From Rhodobacter sp. (GTDB taxonomy: Bacteria > Pseudomonadota > Alphaproteobacteria > Rhodobacterales > Rhodobacteraceae): a stretch of 14,649 nucleotides of DNA. This document shows, piece by piece, positions 5,563 through 13,160 of the stretch; the stretch's first letter is position 1; each line of letters starts with the position of its first letter. Where the stretch lies: positions 1-14,649 of the forward strand of contig PNND01000111.1 of NCBI GenBank assembly GCA_013824045.1, given 5' to 3'. The notes under the pieces are model-generated. The model worked only from the letters and a program-made list of their open reading frames with translations, did no database searches and was not told where the DNA came from. The translations under genes were made by a program, and so were the position numbers.

Positions 5563-7521
5563 TCAGGATTTGGGTTCGGCCTCGGCGTCGAAATGGCCGT
5601 GCTTGGTCTTGTCCCAATGGAAGGGGCAGGTGACGGCCTCCACCAGCGCCTTGGCGGCGGCGAAGGATGTGAGCAGCGCATAGGGTTTGAGAAGTGGTAG
5701 CCATGGCCATGGCACCCGATGGCCGGCGCGGCGCATGGCGAGGGCGGCCAGAGCGAAATCCAGCAGGTTGAGGCTAAGCAGAAGCGGCGTCAGGCTGAGA
5801 AGTGTTTCGCGATCCACCAGTTCCAGCACCGGATGGGGCAGGCCGAAGGCCACCAGCCAAAGGGACCACAGGACTGGGGTGGCGATGCCCTGCATCAGCG
5901 AGCCGAGGATCAGCATTTGTACGGCGATAAAGCGGCGGGGGCCGAGGTCGCGCAGCAGGGCGGCGGGCGCGCGCATGTGGACGAGCCATGTCATCAGATA
6001 GCCCTTGGTCCAGCGCGAGCGCTGCTTGATCCAGGGCAGCGCGCGACAGTTCGCCTCTTCCATCGTGACGGAGGGCAGCATCCCGGTCTGCCAGCCGCGC
6101 CGGGCGAGGCGGAGGCCGAGATCGGCATCTTCGGTGACGTTATGGGCATCCCATGCGCCGACCTCTAGCACTGCGTCGCGGCGCAGGAAGAGCGTGGTGC
6201 CGCCCAACGGGACGGGCAAGCCGAGGCGGACGAGACCGGGCAGGAACAGCCGGAACCAAGCGGCATATTCCATCGTGAAGCAGCGCGCGATCCAGTTGGT
6301 GGCGGGGTTGTAGAAATCGAGCATCCCTTGCAGGCAGCCGAGCCGGGGCGGAGCCGTGGCAAAAGTGGCGGCGACCTTCAACAGTTGATCGGGGGCGGGG
6401 GCATCTTCGGCATCATAGATGCCGATGATGCTGCCGCGCGTGAAATCGAGGCCGAAGTTCAGCGCGCGGGGTTTGGTGCGGATGCGGCCATCGGGCACGG
6501 CGATCACGCGCATCCAATGCGGCAGGTCCAGCTTGGCGATGGCGGTGCGGGTGGCGGTATCTGACGCCTCTAGCAGCACAATCACATCCAGCCGGTCGCG
6601 CGGGTAATCGAGGGCCGAGAGGCGGCGGATCAGGCGGGGGGCAATCTCGGCCTCGCCATAAAGGGCGACGAGAAGCGAGATGGTGGGCAAATCGGCGCGG
6701 TCGAGCGGTGGGGCGTTTTCCGGGGGGCTGCGCAGAGCGGCGGCGGTGGCGATCTTCAGCAGGGTGAGGCCCAGGACTGTGAGGGCGGTCAGCCCCAGCA
6801 GAAGCCCGAAGGCCAGATCGGGGCGCAGCGCGGCCAGTGTGAGAAGGGCCAGTGCGATGGCGAAGGCCCAGAGGGTAAGGCCGACGCGATCAAGGCTGCG
6901 GCAACTGTCGACGGCGGGGGTGCGCTGTTCGGCGGCCTGCACGAGGCCGGGGCCGGCATGGGCGAGCAAAGCCGCCTCGATCAGCGGGCGGGGGCAAGGG
7001 AGGGGGCGGATGCGGGGGCCAAAGAGGGCAGAGAGAAAAGCGCTGTGCCGGTCGAACCCCGCAGGGGTGGCGGTGAGGATGACGATATCGCCATTGCGTT
7101 GCCGCCACGGCAGGAGCGCGTGGCGCAGGGCGAAGGCGGGGCCGAGGCGGTGCAGGAGCAGCGGATCGGGCGGTTCGCGCAGCGGATCGACGGGAAGGGG
7201 GAGGTCAAGCTGGCGGGGCAGGTCGGCCCATGGCGGGGGATCGGCGCGGCGGGGCAGGTCTGGCCCGGGCGGTTGGGCAGGGGCGGCAGGGCGTGAGGGC
7301 AGGATTTGCGCGAGGGCGAGGGTGCGGAAGGCCGGGTCGGGCGCGGCGAGGAAAGCCACTTGGGTATCGGCGAAGCCTGCGGCGGGACGCGTGAGCGCGG
7401 GGAAGGGCAAGGCGCGGCCAGCGGGGGCCGTGCCGCGAAGCGGCGGCGGGAGGCTGGGCGCCATGCCGAAGGGGGCAAGGCTGGGCAGGCTGGTGCCGGG
7501 GCGGCGGGTTGGTGCAGGCAT
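5563..7521 (-). CDS. Membrane GT2-family glycosyltransferase (XagB/NfrB/cellulose synthase-like)
   Basis: A 652-residue processive-type family 2 glycosyltransferase for an exported polysaccharide, acting at the inner membrane with a nucleotide-sugar donor. Residues 1-120 are Pro/Ala-rich and weakly conserved; 125-205 look like a cytoplasmic domain of the kind found before the catalytic part in XagB/NfrB-type enzymes. Two helices occupy about 213-231 and 236-258. The GT-A domain (about 279-510) shows LVALYGEAE (284-292), YDAED (369-373, the D-x-D-like metal site), NVTEDADLGLRL (461-472, catalytic TED) and QRSRWTKGY (500-508, the QxxRW signature). C-terminal helices follow at about 530-560, 573-596 and 608-628, then PFHWDKTKHG (633-642). 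ATG 7521 has GGAG nine bases upstream. A CtrA-like site and a hairpin lie in the gap before it. The polymer made is unknown. Confidence 0.88.
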   Translation of the reverse strand: MPAPTRRPGTSLPSLAPFGMAPSLPPPLRGTAPAGRALPFPALTRPAAGFADTQVAFLAAPDPAFRTLALAQILPSRPAAPAQPPGPDLPRRADPPPWADLPRQLDLPLPVDPLREPPDPLLLHRLGPAFALRHALLPWRQRNGDIVILTATPAGFDRHSAFLSALFGPRIRPLPCPRPLIEAALLAHAGPGLVQAAEQRTPAVDSCRSLDRVGLTLWAFAIALALLTLAALRPDLAFGLLLGLTALTVLGLTLLKIATAAALRSPPENAPPLDRADLPTISLLVALYGEAEIAPRLIRRLSALDYPRDRLDVIVLLEASDTATRTAIAKLDLPHWMRVIAVPDGRIRTKPRALNFGLDFTRGSIIGIYDAEDAPAPDQLLKVAATFATAPPRLGCLQGMLDFYNPATNWIARCFTMEYAAWFRLFLPGLVRLGLPVPLGGTTLFLRRDAVLEVGAWDAHNVTEDADLGLRLARRGWQTGMLPSVTMEEANCRALPWIKQRSRWTKGYLMTWLVHMRAPAALLRDLGPRRFIAVQMLILGSLMQGIATPVLWSLWLVAFGLPHPVLELVDRETLLSLTPLLLSLNLLDFALAALAMRRAGHRVPWPWLPLLKPYALLTSFAAAKALVEAVTCPFHWDKTKHGHFDAEAEPKS

Positions 7522-7527
7522 GAGGGG

Positions 7528-7548
7528 TGACTCCGATGCGCGGAGTCA
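7528..7548 (-). promoter_or_regulatory. Hairpin covering the glycosyltransferase ribosome binding site
   Basis: Perfect 8-bp inverted repeat: on the minus strand TGACTCCG (7548-7541), loop CGCAT, then CGGAGTCA (7535-7528). The GGAG that serves the glycosyltransferase ATG (7521) lies in the 3' arm (7531-7534), so folding of the mRNA would hide it. Each arm also contains a GANTC site, the target of the alphaproteobacterial methylase CcrM. It could act as an RNA switch, as a DNA dyad for a regulator, or be incidental. Confidence 0.5.
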
Positions 7549-7566
7549 ACCATGCGTTGCATTCGG

Positions 7567-7582
7567 TTAAGGCGGGGTTAAC
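7567..7582 (-). promoter_or_regulatory. Candidate CtrA binding site (TTAA-N7-TTAAC) upstream of the glycosyltransferase gene
   Basis: The gap between carA and the glycosyltransferase contains TTAA at 7567-7570 and 7578-7581, exactly seven bases apart, and the second TTAA is followed by C when read on either strand. This equals the full consensus known for the response regulator CtrA in Caulobacter and its relatives. The site ends 45 bases before the start codon, a position compatible with overlap of the -35 region. TTAA is rare in this GC-rich window. Binding itself is inferred. Confidence 0.55.
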
Positions 7583-7606
7583 GCCTGAACCGGGATCTGG
7601 CGGCGA

Positions 7607-8767
<1,161 letters not shown>

Positions 8768-8798
8768 GGTGGCGACTCCCCTTGGGCAAATTGCGCGG

Positions 8799-8827
8799 AC
8801 ACTAGTGGTGTGAGGGGGCGGGGTCAA
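8799..8827 (-). promoter_or_regulatory. Candidate carA promoter
   Basis: On the minus strand TTGACC (8827-8822) and TAGTGT (8804-8799) are separated by 17 bases, giving a sigma70-type promoter with a good -35 and a moderate -10. Transcription would start near 8792, leaving a leader of about 25 bases before the carA ATG at 8767. No attenuator or leader peptide is visible in so short a leader. Confidence 0.4.
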
Positions 8828-8831
8828 GGCT

Positions 8832-8883
8832 TTGGTCCAAAAGGAATATTGTTTAAAATCAATATCTTGATGTTTCAGACCAA
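8832..8883. promoter_or_regulatory. Nested inverted repeats in the AT-rich core of the carA/yqeY divergent gap
   Basis: An inner pair ATATTG (8846-8851) / CAATAT (8860-8865) lies within an outer pair TTGGTC (8832-8837) / GACCAA (8878-8883), with centres only two bases apart. The stretch 8844-8875 is unusually AT-rich for this genome and lies between the two candidate promoters. It could be an operator or an activating AT element; no known regulator motif was recognised. Confidence 0.35.
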
Positions 8884-8885
8884 GG

Positions 8886-8914
8886 TTGTGGCCCGGCGCG
8901 GGACAGGGTATGTT
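8886..8914 (+). promoter_or_regulatory. Candidate promoter of the YqeY-family gene
   Basis: TTGTGG (8886-8891) and TATGTT (8909-8914) are 17 bases apart, with a predicted transcript start near 8921 and a leader of about 29 bases that contains the purine-rich AAAGG before the ATG at 8950. Both hexamers are imperfect, so this is tentative. Confidence 0.35.
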
Positions 8915-8949
8915 GGCGGCCAGAGCCAAGCTTTGGGGAAAGGTGACAG

Positions 8950-9411
8950 ATGTCATTGCGGGAACGCCTGCAGATCGCGCTTAAAGATGCGATGAAGGCC
9001 AAGGAGGCCGAGCGTCTTTCGACGCTGCGCCTGATCAATGCCGCGATCAAGGATCGCGAGATTGCCGGTCGCGGGGGAGAGGGCGGCGATCAGGAAGTGG
9101 GAGACCCGGAAATTCTGGCCATCATGGGCAAGATGGTCAAGCAGCGGCAGGAAAGCGCGCGCGCCTATGAAGAGGGCGGGCGGCTGGAACTGGCGGAAAA
9201 GGAACTGAACGAAGTTCGGGTGATCGAGGAATTCCTGCCGCGCCAGTTGTCGTTGGATGAGATCGAGGTGGCGGTGAAGGCCGCGATTGCCGAGGCGGGG
9301 GCAACCAGCATCCGTGACATGGGCCGCGTGATGGCGGTGCTGAAGGGCAAGCATACCGGGCAGATGGATTTCGGTGCGGTGGGGCCGAAGGTGAAGGATC
9401 TGCTGGGCTGA
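8950..9411 (+). CDS. yqeY: GatB/YqeY domain-containing protein
   Basis: A 153-residue soluble protein of the YqeY family, a stand-alone version of the tail domain of GatB in tRNA-dependent amidotransferases. It is probably a tRNA-binding or RNA-associated protein; its cellular job is not established. The sequence shows the two-part helical layout: the N-terminal bundle (LRERLQIALKDAMKAKEAER, 3-22, then LRLINAAIKDREI, 26-38), the acidic helix with EKELNEVRVIEEFLPRQLS (83-101), and the C-terminal helices ending in the typical DMGRVMAVLKGKHTGQMDFG (122-141). Length is normal. ATG 8950 is preceded by GGAAAGG about seven bases upstream. It is transcribed divergently from carA and ends 26 bases before a strong terminator. 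Confidence 0.93.
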   Translation: MSLRERLQIALKDAMKAKEAERLSTLRLINAAIKDREIAGRGGEGGDQEVGDPEILAIMGKMVKQRQESARAYEEGGRLELAEKELNEVRVIEEFLPRQLSLDEIEVAVKAAIAEAGATSIRDMGRVMAVLKGKHTGQMDFGAVGPKVKDLLG

Positions 9412-9437
9412 GATTTTCTGCCATCGGGCAGGATGAG

Positions 9438-9464
9438 GGGCCCCCTGTGCGGGGGCCCTTTTTT
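9438..9464 (+). terminator. Intrinsic terminator of the YqeY-family gene
   Basis: Perfect GGGCCCCC (9438-9445) / GGGGGCCC (9451-9458) stem with a 5-base loop (TGTGC), followed by six T residues (9459-9464) on the plus strand. There is no T-run on the other side, so it should act only on plus-strand transcripts. It sits in the convergent gap before the end of the transporter gene. Confidence 0.93.
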
Positions 9465-9474
9465 CATGGCCGGA

Positions 9475-10356
9475 TCAGAGCAGGGCGTTGGGCAGGGTCT
9501 GCTGCGACCGGGCGTCGATCCTGCGGAACCAGAGCGTCAGCAGACTGGACGTGATCACGATGAACAGCGAGTAGAGCACCGGCACGGCGAGGATTTCCTG
9601 TTGCTGGGTGGAGGCGAAGGTCAGCACGACCAGCGCCACGGCGAGGGGCCCGTTCTGGATGCCGGTTTCCAGCGCCACGGTGCGGGCGTTGCGCGGGGTC
9701 TGGCGCATCAGGATCGACAGGCCGTAGCCGCAGGCAAAGCCCATCACCCCCAGCGCGATGGCACCGAGAAAGACCGATGGCGGCGTGGTGAGCAGGAAGG
9801 CCCAGTTGCGCGGCACCCATGACACCAGCAGGAAGACGATGAAGAAAATCCCTAGCGCCGAGCCGCCAAGTTCCACCAGCGCGCCCACATTGGCGTTCCA
9901 GCGCCGGATCGCCATGCCGATGGCCACGGGGACCAGCAAGAGGATCAGCGTGACCACGATGTTTGAGGCGGGAATGTCGATATCCAAGCCCGCTGCATAG
10001 ACCAAGAGCAGGATCGGGATCAGCACCACCCCGAAGAGGGTGGAGGTCACCGTCATCAGCACCGAGAGGGCAAGGTTGCCCTTGGAGAAATAGGTGAAGA
10101 TGTTCGAGGTGGTGCCGCCCGGCATGCAGCCCATGATCAAGAGGCCGATCTTCACCGGATCGCTGACCGGCAGCACCATGGCAAGGGTGAAGGCGATGAG
10201 CGGCATGAAGCCGTATTGCGACACCACGCCGATGAACAGGCCCTGTGGCCGTTTCAGCGCCGAGGTGAAATCGCGTGGGGTGAGTGAGGCACCCATGCCC
10301 AGCATGATGACCGCAATCATCAGGGCGAGGATTGCCTGTTCGAGAGGACCGACCAT
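9475..10356 (-). CDS. Bile acid:sodium symporter (BASS/SLC10) family transporter
   Basis: A 293-residue polytopic inner-membrane protein of the BASS family, expected to import an organic anion with Na+. About nine or ten hydrophobic helices fill the chain (for example 5-23, 39-62, 66-90, 96-122, 131-151, 163-181, 195-217, 255-277). The two family cation-site motifs are seen: PGGTTSN (79-85) at the first helix crossover and ETGIQNGPLA (230-239) at the second. The ATG at 10356 lies two bases after the TGA of the acyl-CoA ligase gene, with only AAAGG near a ribosome-binding distance inside that gene, so translation is probably coupled. The ligase partner suggests the imported compound is a carboxylic acid that is then converted to its CoA thioester (inference). 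Bile acid itself is only the family name; pantoate, pyruvate or aromatic acids are equally possible. Confidence 0.9.
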   Translation of the reverse strand: MVGPLEQAILALMIAVIMLGMGASLTPRDFTSALKRPQGLFIGVVSQYGFMPLIAFTLAMVLPVSDPVKIGLLIMGCMPGGTTSNIFTYFSKGNLALSVLMTVTSTLFGVVLIPILLLVYAAGLDIDIPASNIVVTLILLLVPVAIGMAIRRWNANVGALVELGGSALGIFFIVFLLVSWVPRNWAFLLTTPPSVFLGAIALGVMGFACGYGLSILMRQTPRNARTVALETGIQNGPLAVALVVLTFASTQQQEILAVPVLYSLFIVITSSLLTLWFRRIDARSQQTLPNALL

Positions 10357-10358
10357 GA

Positions 10359-12074
10359 TCAGGCGCCTTTCTTGCTGGAGAGAGCCTCGGCCCGCAGGTC
10401 GCGGCGCAAGATCTTGCCCACGTTGGATTTGGGCAGTTCATTGCGGAATTCGATCTGGCGGGGCACCTTGTAGGCGGTGAGCTTTGCCTTGCAATGGGCC
10501 CGGATGTCGGCCTCGGTCAGTTCGGGATCGCGGCGGACGACATAGGCGCGCACGGCTTCGCCTGCCGCCCCATCGGGCACGCCGATGACGGCGCTTTCGG
10601 CGATGCCGGGATGGGCGGCAAGGACATCTTCCACCTCGTTCGGGTAGACGTTGAAGCCCGAGACGAGGATCATGTCCTTCTTGCGGTCGATGATCCGGAA
10701 GTAGCCGTCCGGGTCCATCGTGGCGATGTCGCCGGTGCGGAGGAACCCCTCGGCGCAGATCGCGGCGGCGGTGTCTTCGGGGCGCTGCCAGTAGCCCGCC
10801 ATGACCTGCGGGCCGCGCAGGGTAAACTCACCGGGGGTGCCGGGGGGCACCTCGGCGCCGCTGTCATCGATCAGGCGGACCTCGGTCGAGGGCATGGGGA
10901 TGCCGATGGAGCCTTCGCGCGCGCGGCCGATGGGATTTCCGGTGGCGACGGGGGAGGTTTCCGTCAGGCCGTAGCCTTCGACGATGTCGGTTCCGGTCAT
11001 GTCGCGCCAGCGCTGGGCCACCGCGCCGTGCAGCGCCATGCCGCCCGCGAAAGAGGCCTTGAGCGTGCGGGGCGGGGCGTCGCGGAACCAGAATTCGTTC
11101 ATCAAGCCGTTGAACAGCGTGTTCACCCCGATGATCCAGGTGATCGGGTAATTCTCGAACGCGCGTTTCAGGTTGGACAGGGGGCGCGGGTTGGGGATCA
11201 GCAGATTGCGGCCGCCAAGGTGGAAAAAGCCCAAGAGGTTCAGGGTGAAGGCGAGGATGTGATAGGTGGGGATGGCGGTCAGCACCACCTCTTTGGCCGG
11301 GGCGACATGCGGCGCGATGAAGGTCATGGCCTGCGCCATGTTCATCAGGAGGTTGCGATGGGTGAGGATTGCGCCCTTGGCCACGCCGGTGGTGCCGCCC
11401 GTGTATTGCAGGGCGGCGATGGCATCGGGGGGCAGGTCGGCATCATGACGCCGCGCGGGGCGGGCTGCGCCTTTGGCCAGCGCGTCGGGCAGGCGGATAT
11501 GAGGCAGGCTGTGGGCGGGGATGCTGCGGTCCCAGTGTTTCTGGACCAGCCCGATCACGCCGCGCACGGCGCGCGGCATCAGTTCGGCCACGCGGGTGAC
11601 CACGATCTGCGGCAGGGGGGTGAGCTTTCCTGCCTCGGTCAGCTTGTCCATGAACATGTCGGTGATGACGATCAGCCGGGGGCTGGCATCGCGCAGTTGA
11701 TGCGCCATCTCGGCGGGGGTGTAGAGCGGGTTGATATTGACCAGCACGCAGCCCGCCTTGAACACGCCGAAAGCGACGACCGGGACGGTCAGCGAATTGG
11801 GGGTTTGCAGCGCCACACGGTCGCCGGGGTTGAGCATGGCCACATCGCGCAGGTAATTGGCGAAGGCATCGGAGAGGCGGTCCACCTCGGCAAAGGACAG
11901 ATCGCCATACATGCCGTTGGGCATGACCACGGTATAGGCGATGCGGTTGCCTTCGCGCGCGGCGGTGTCGCGCACCAACTGGCCCAAGGTGGCGGCGAGG
12001 GGCGCGGTCACCTCGGCGGGCACGCCGGGTGGGTAAGCGGCGGCCCATGGGCGGGCCGTTGCTGTCGATGTCAT
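10359..12074 (-). CDS. fadD: Long-chain fatty acid--CoA ligase (AMP-forming)
   Basis: A 571-residue adenylate-forming acyl-CoA ligase that activates a fatty acid through an acyl-AMP to acyl-CoA, for beta-oxidation or lipid synthesis. Motifs in order: the ATP-binding loop YTGGTTGVAKG (224-234), the adenine motif GYGLTETSP (367-375), the ribose-binding and hinge region FLRTGDIATMDPDGYFRIID (444-463) followed by RKKDMILVSGFNVYPNEVE (464-482), and the catalytic lysine K554 in NVGKILRR. The 444-482 block closely follows the FACS signature of bacterial FadD, which supports long or medium-chain acids, but chain length is not proven. ATG 12074 has GGAGG nine bases upstream; a GTG at 12098 adds an unlike leader. 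It is followed at two bases by the BASS transporter gene. The upstream gap to DUF2244 is about 110 bases and must hold the promoter; I could not pick convincing hexamers. Confidence 0.92.
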   Translation of the reverse strand: MTSTATARPWAAAYPPGVPAEVTAPLAATLGQLVRDTAAREGNRIAYTVVMPNGMYGDLSFAEVDRLSDAFANYLRDVAMLNPGDRVALQTPNSLTVPVVAFGVFKAGCVLVNINPLYTPAEMAHQLRDASPRLIVITDMFMDKLTEAGKLTPLPQIVVTRVAELMPRAVRGVIGLVQKHWDRSIPAHSLPHIRLPDALAKGAARPARRHDADLPPDAIAALQYTGGTTGVAKGAILTHRNLLMNMAQAMTFIAPHVAPAKEVVLTAIPTYHILAFTLNLLGFFHLGGRNLLIPNPRPLSNLKRAFENYPITWIIGVNTLFNGLMNEFWFRDAPPRTLKASFAGGMALHGAVAQRWRDMTGTDIVEGYGLTETSPVATGNPIGRAREGSIGIPMPSTEVRLIDDSGAEVPPGTPGEFTLRGPQVMAGYWQRPEDTAAAICAEGFLRTGDIATMDPDGYFRIIDRKKDMILVSGFNVYPNEVEDVLAAHPGIAESAVIGVPDGAAGEAVRAYVVRRDPELTEADIRAHCKAKLTAYKVPRQIEFRNELPKSNVGKILRRDLRAEALSSKKGA

Positions 12075-12184
12075 GGTGTTGTTCCTCCCCGGACACACGT
12101 CTGATCACGGATCTTGCGCCCGTGCTGCGGCCTAATGTGGGCGGATATCACCTTCCTGTGAAGGGGGCAGGTGCCGATCCGCCG

Positions 12185-12694
12185 TTACGTCATTGCATCC
12201 ATGCTGCGGTTCAGGCGGGCGAGGCGGGTCTGCAACTCATCGCGCAAGGCGATGCGTTCCTCTTCCGACAGGAAGGCGCCCAGTTCCACCTCGCGCCCGC
12301 TGCCGCGCAGGGTGAGGTAATGCGGTACCGGGCCGCCCGTGGGATGGAGGTGGACCGAGACCCAAAAAGGGTTCGCCTGCCAGTCCTGCCGCCGCCCGCG
12401 AGGGCCGTGGCGGGTGAGCGAGAGGGTATCCGGGGTGAGGGTGAGGTCTTCGACAATCTCAGCATCGCGGTAAGAGCGCGAGAGGGCGGCCCACATGCCC
12501 CAGATCGCCAGCGCGAAGAAGGGCAGTATGCCCCAGAGGACAGGGGAACCGAGGACGGCGATCAGGGGAAAGAGGACCATGGCCGACGTGCCGCCGATGA
12601 AGAGGACAAAGCCTTTGCGCGGCAGGGATCGGTAGGGCCAGAGCTGCAGCCGGGCTTGGGCGTCGTCAGAGGGGGGTAACCATTGGTAGGGCAT
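12185..12694 (-). CDS. DUF2244 domain-containing membrane protein
   Basis: A 169-residue integral membrane protein of family DUF2244, common in alphaproteobacteria and of unknown function. After a short N-terminal segment with the tryptophan/proline pattern MPYQWLPPSDD and RLQLWPYRSLPRKG, two hydrophobic helices run at about 29-48 and 51-70. A cytoplasmic beta-rich C-terminal domain follows (about 76-155), with paired W and H residues (QDWQANPFWVSVHLHPTGG) and an end helix rich in Glu and Arg (EEERIALRDELQTRLARL). Start ATG 12694 fits the family N-terminus; there is no good Shine-Dalgarno upstream. The gene is located between the small exported-protein gene and the acyl-CoA ligase gene, same strand, not far from ctaD, a respiratory neighbourhood that may or may not be functional. 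Confidence 0.88.
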   Translation of the reverse strand: MPYQWLPPSDDAQARLQLWPYRSLPRKGFVLFIGGTSAMVLFPLIAVLGSPVLWGILPFFALAIWGMWAALSRSYRDAEIVEDLTLTPDTLSLTRHGPRGRRQDWQANPFWVSVHLHPTGGPVPHYLTLRGSGREVELGAFLSEEERIALRDELQTRLARLNRSMDAMT

Positions 12695-12774
12695 GATGGG
12701 GAGAAGTTAGCCGAGCCGTCTTCAAAGGCCAGAGGGATGCACGCGGCGGTTGGTCGCGTTTTGCGGCGACGCTG

Positions 12775-13026
12775 TTAGCAGCTGCCGCTGAAAAGCCAAT
12801 AGCCGCTAAGGATGCGCAAATCGAACTGACGGGGCAGAGCGCCCCCGCAAATCTGCGCGCCGATCTGCTGGCGGAGTTGATCCTCGGTCCAGTTGGCGCC
12901 GGCATGGCCGCTGAAACGGCCGCCGCCGTCATTGTCGATGTCGAGCTTGTTGGGGTTGGCGGAGGCAGCGCCTGCGATGAAGGCCAAGGCACAGGCAACG
13001 CTGGCGGCGTGGGTAGCTGTCTTCAT
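12775..13026 (-). CDS. Small exported protein with two C-terminal-half cysteines, function unknown
   Basis: An 83-residue protein that is easily missed because the same frame continues open far upstream through ctaD. From ATG 13026 it has a classic Sec signal peptide: MKT, hydrophobic core to about residue 20, and an ASA cleavage site before N24 (SANPNK). The mature part is about 60 residues, with an acidic/Gly stretch (DIDNDGGGRFSGHAGANW, 29-46), a helix-like TEDQLRQQIGAQIC (47-60) and an end GYWLFSGSC (75-83) whose last residue is Cys. C60 and C83 could form a disulfide in the periplasm. A purine-rich AAGGG lies about 11 bases before the start, further than usual. No known family is recognised. 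Its 3' end is 80 bases before the DUF2244 start. Confidence 0.7.
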   Translation of the reverse strand: MKTATHAASVACALAFIAGAASANPNKLDIDNDGGGRFSGHAGANWTEDQLRQQIGAQICGGALPRQFDLRILSGYWLFSGSC

Positions 13027-13112
13027 GGGTGATGGTGCCCTTTTACACAAACGATACGGGGGACAGCCTATCGGCTGGCAGCAGGTGCGTAAACAGGGCG
13101 GACCCACAAAGC

Positions 13113-13141
13113 AAAAGGCCCCGGGGGTCCCGGGGCCTTTT
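13113..13141 (-). terminator. Intrinsic terminator of ctaD
   Basis: Perfect inverted repeat AAAAGGCCCCGGG (13113-13125) and its complement (13129-13141) around a 3-base loop. It begins 19 bases after the ctaD stop. On the minus strand the GC stem is followed by TTTT, then GC and TTTG, so it should stop the oxidase transcript; the symmetric A and T runs make it usable in both directions. It separates ctaD from the small exported-protein gene. Confidence 0.9.
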
Positions 13142-13160
13142 CTGATCGATTGGTCCTGCC

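Noticed and set aside
8768..8956. An N-terminal extension of carA to the ATG at 8956
   Set aside because: It would translate the AT-rich divergent control region and overlap the first codons of the YqeY-family gene. The CarA family starts near 8767, where a good ribosome binding site is present.
10494..12104. A 536-codon open frame on the plus strand opposite the acyl-CoA ligase gene
   Set aside because: It is the complement of a strongly motif-supported ligase. The translation is Gly/His/Asp/Val-rich with no domain, as expected for the shadow frame of a high-GC gene.
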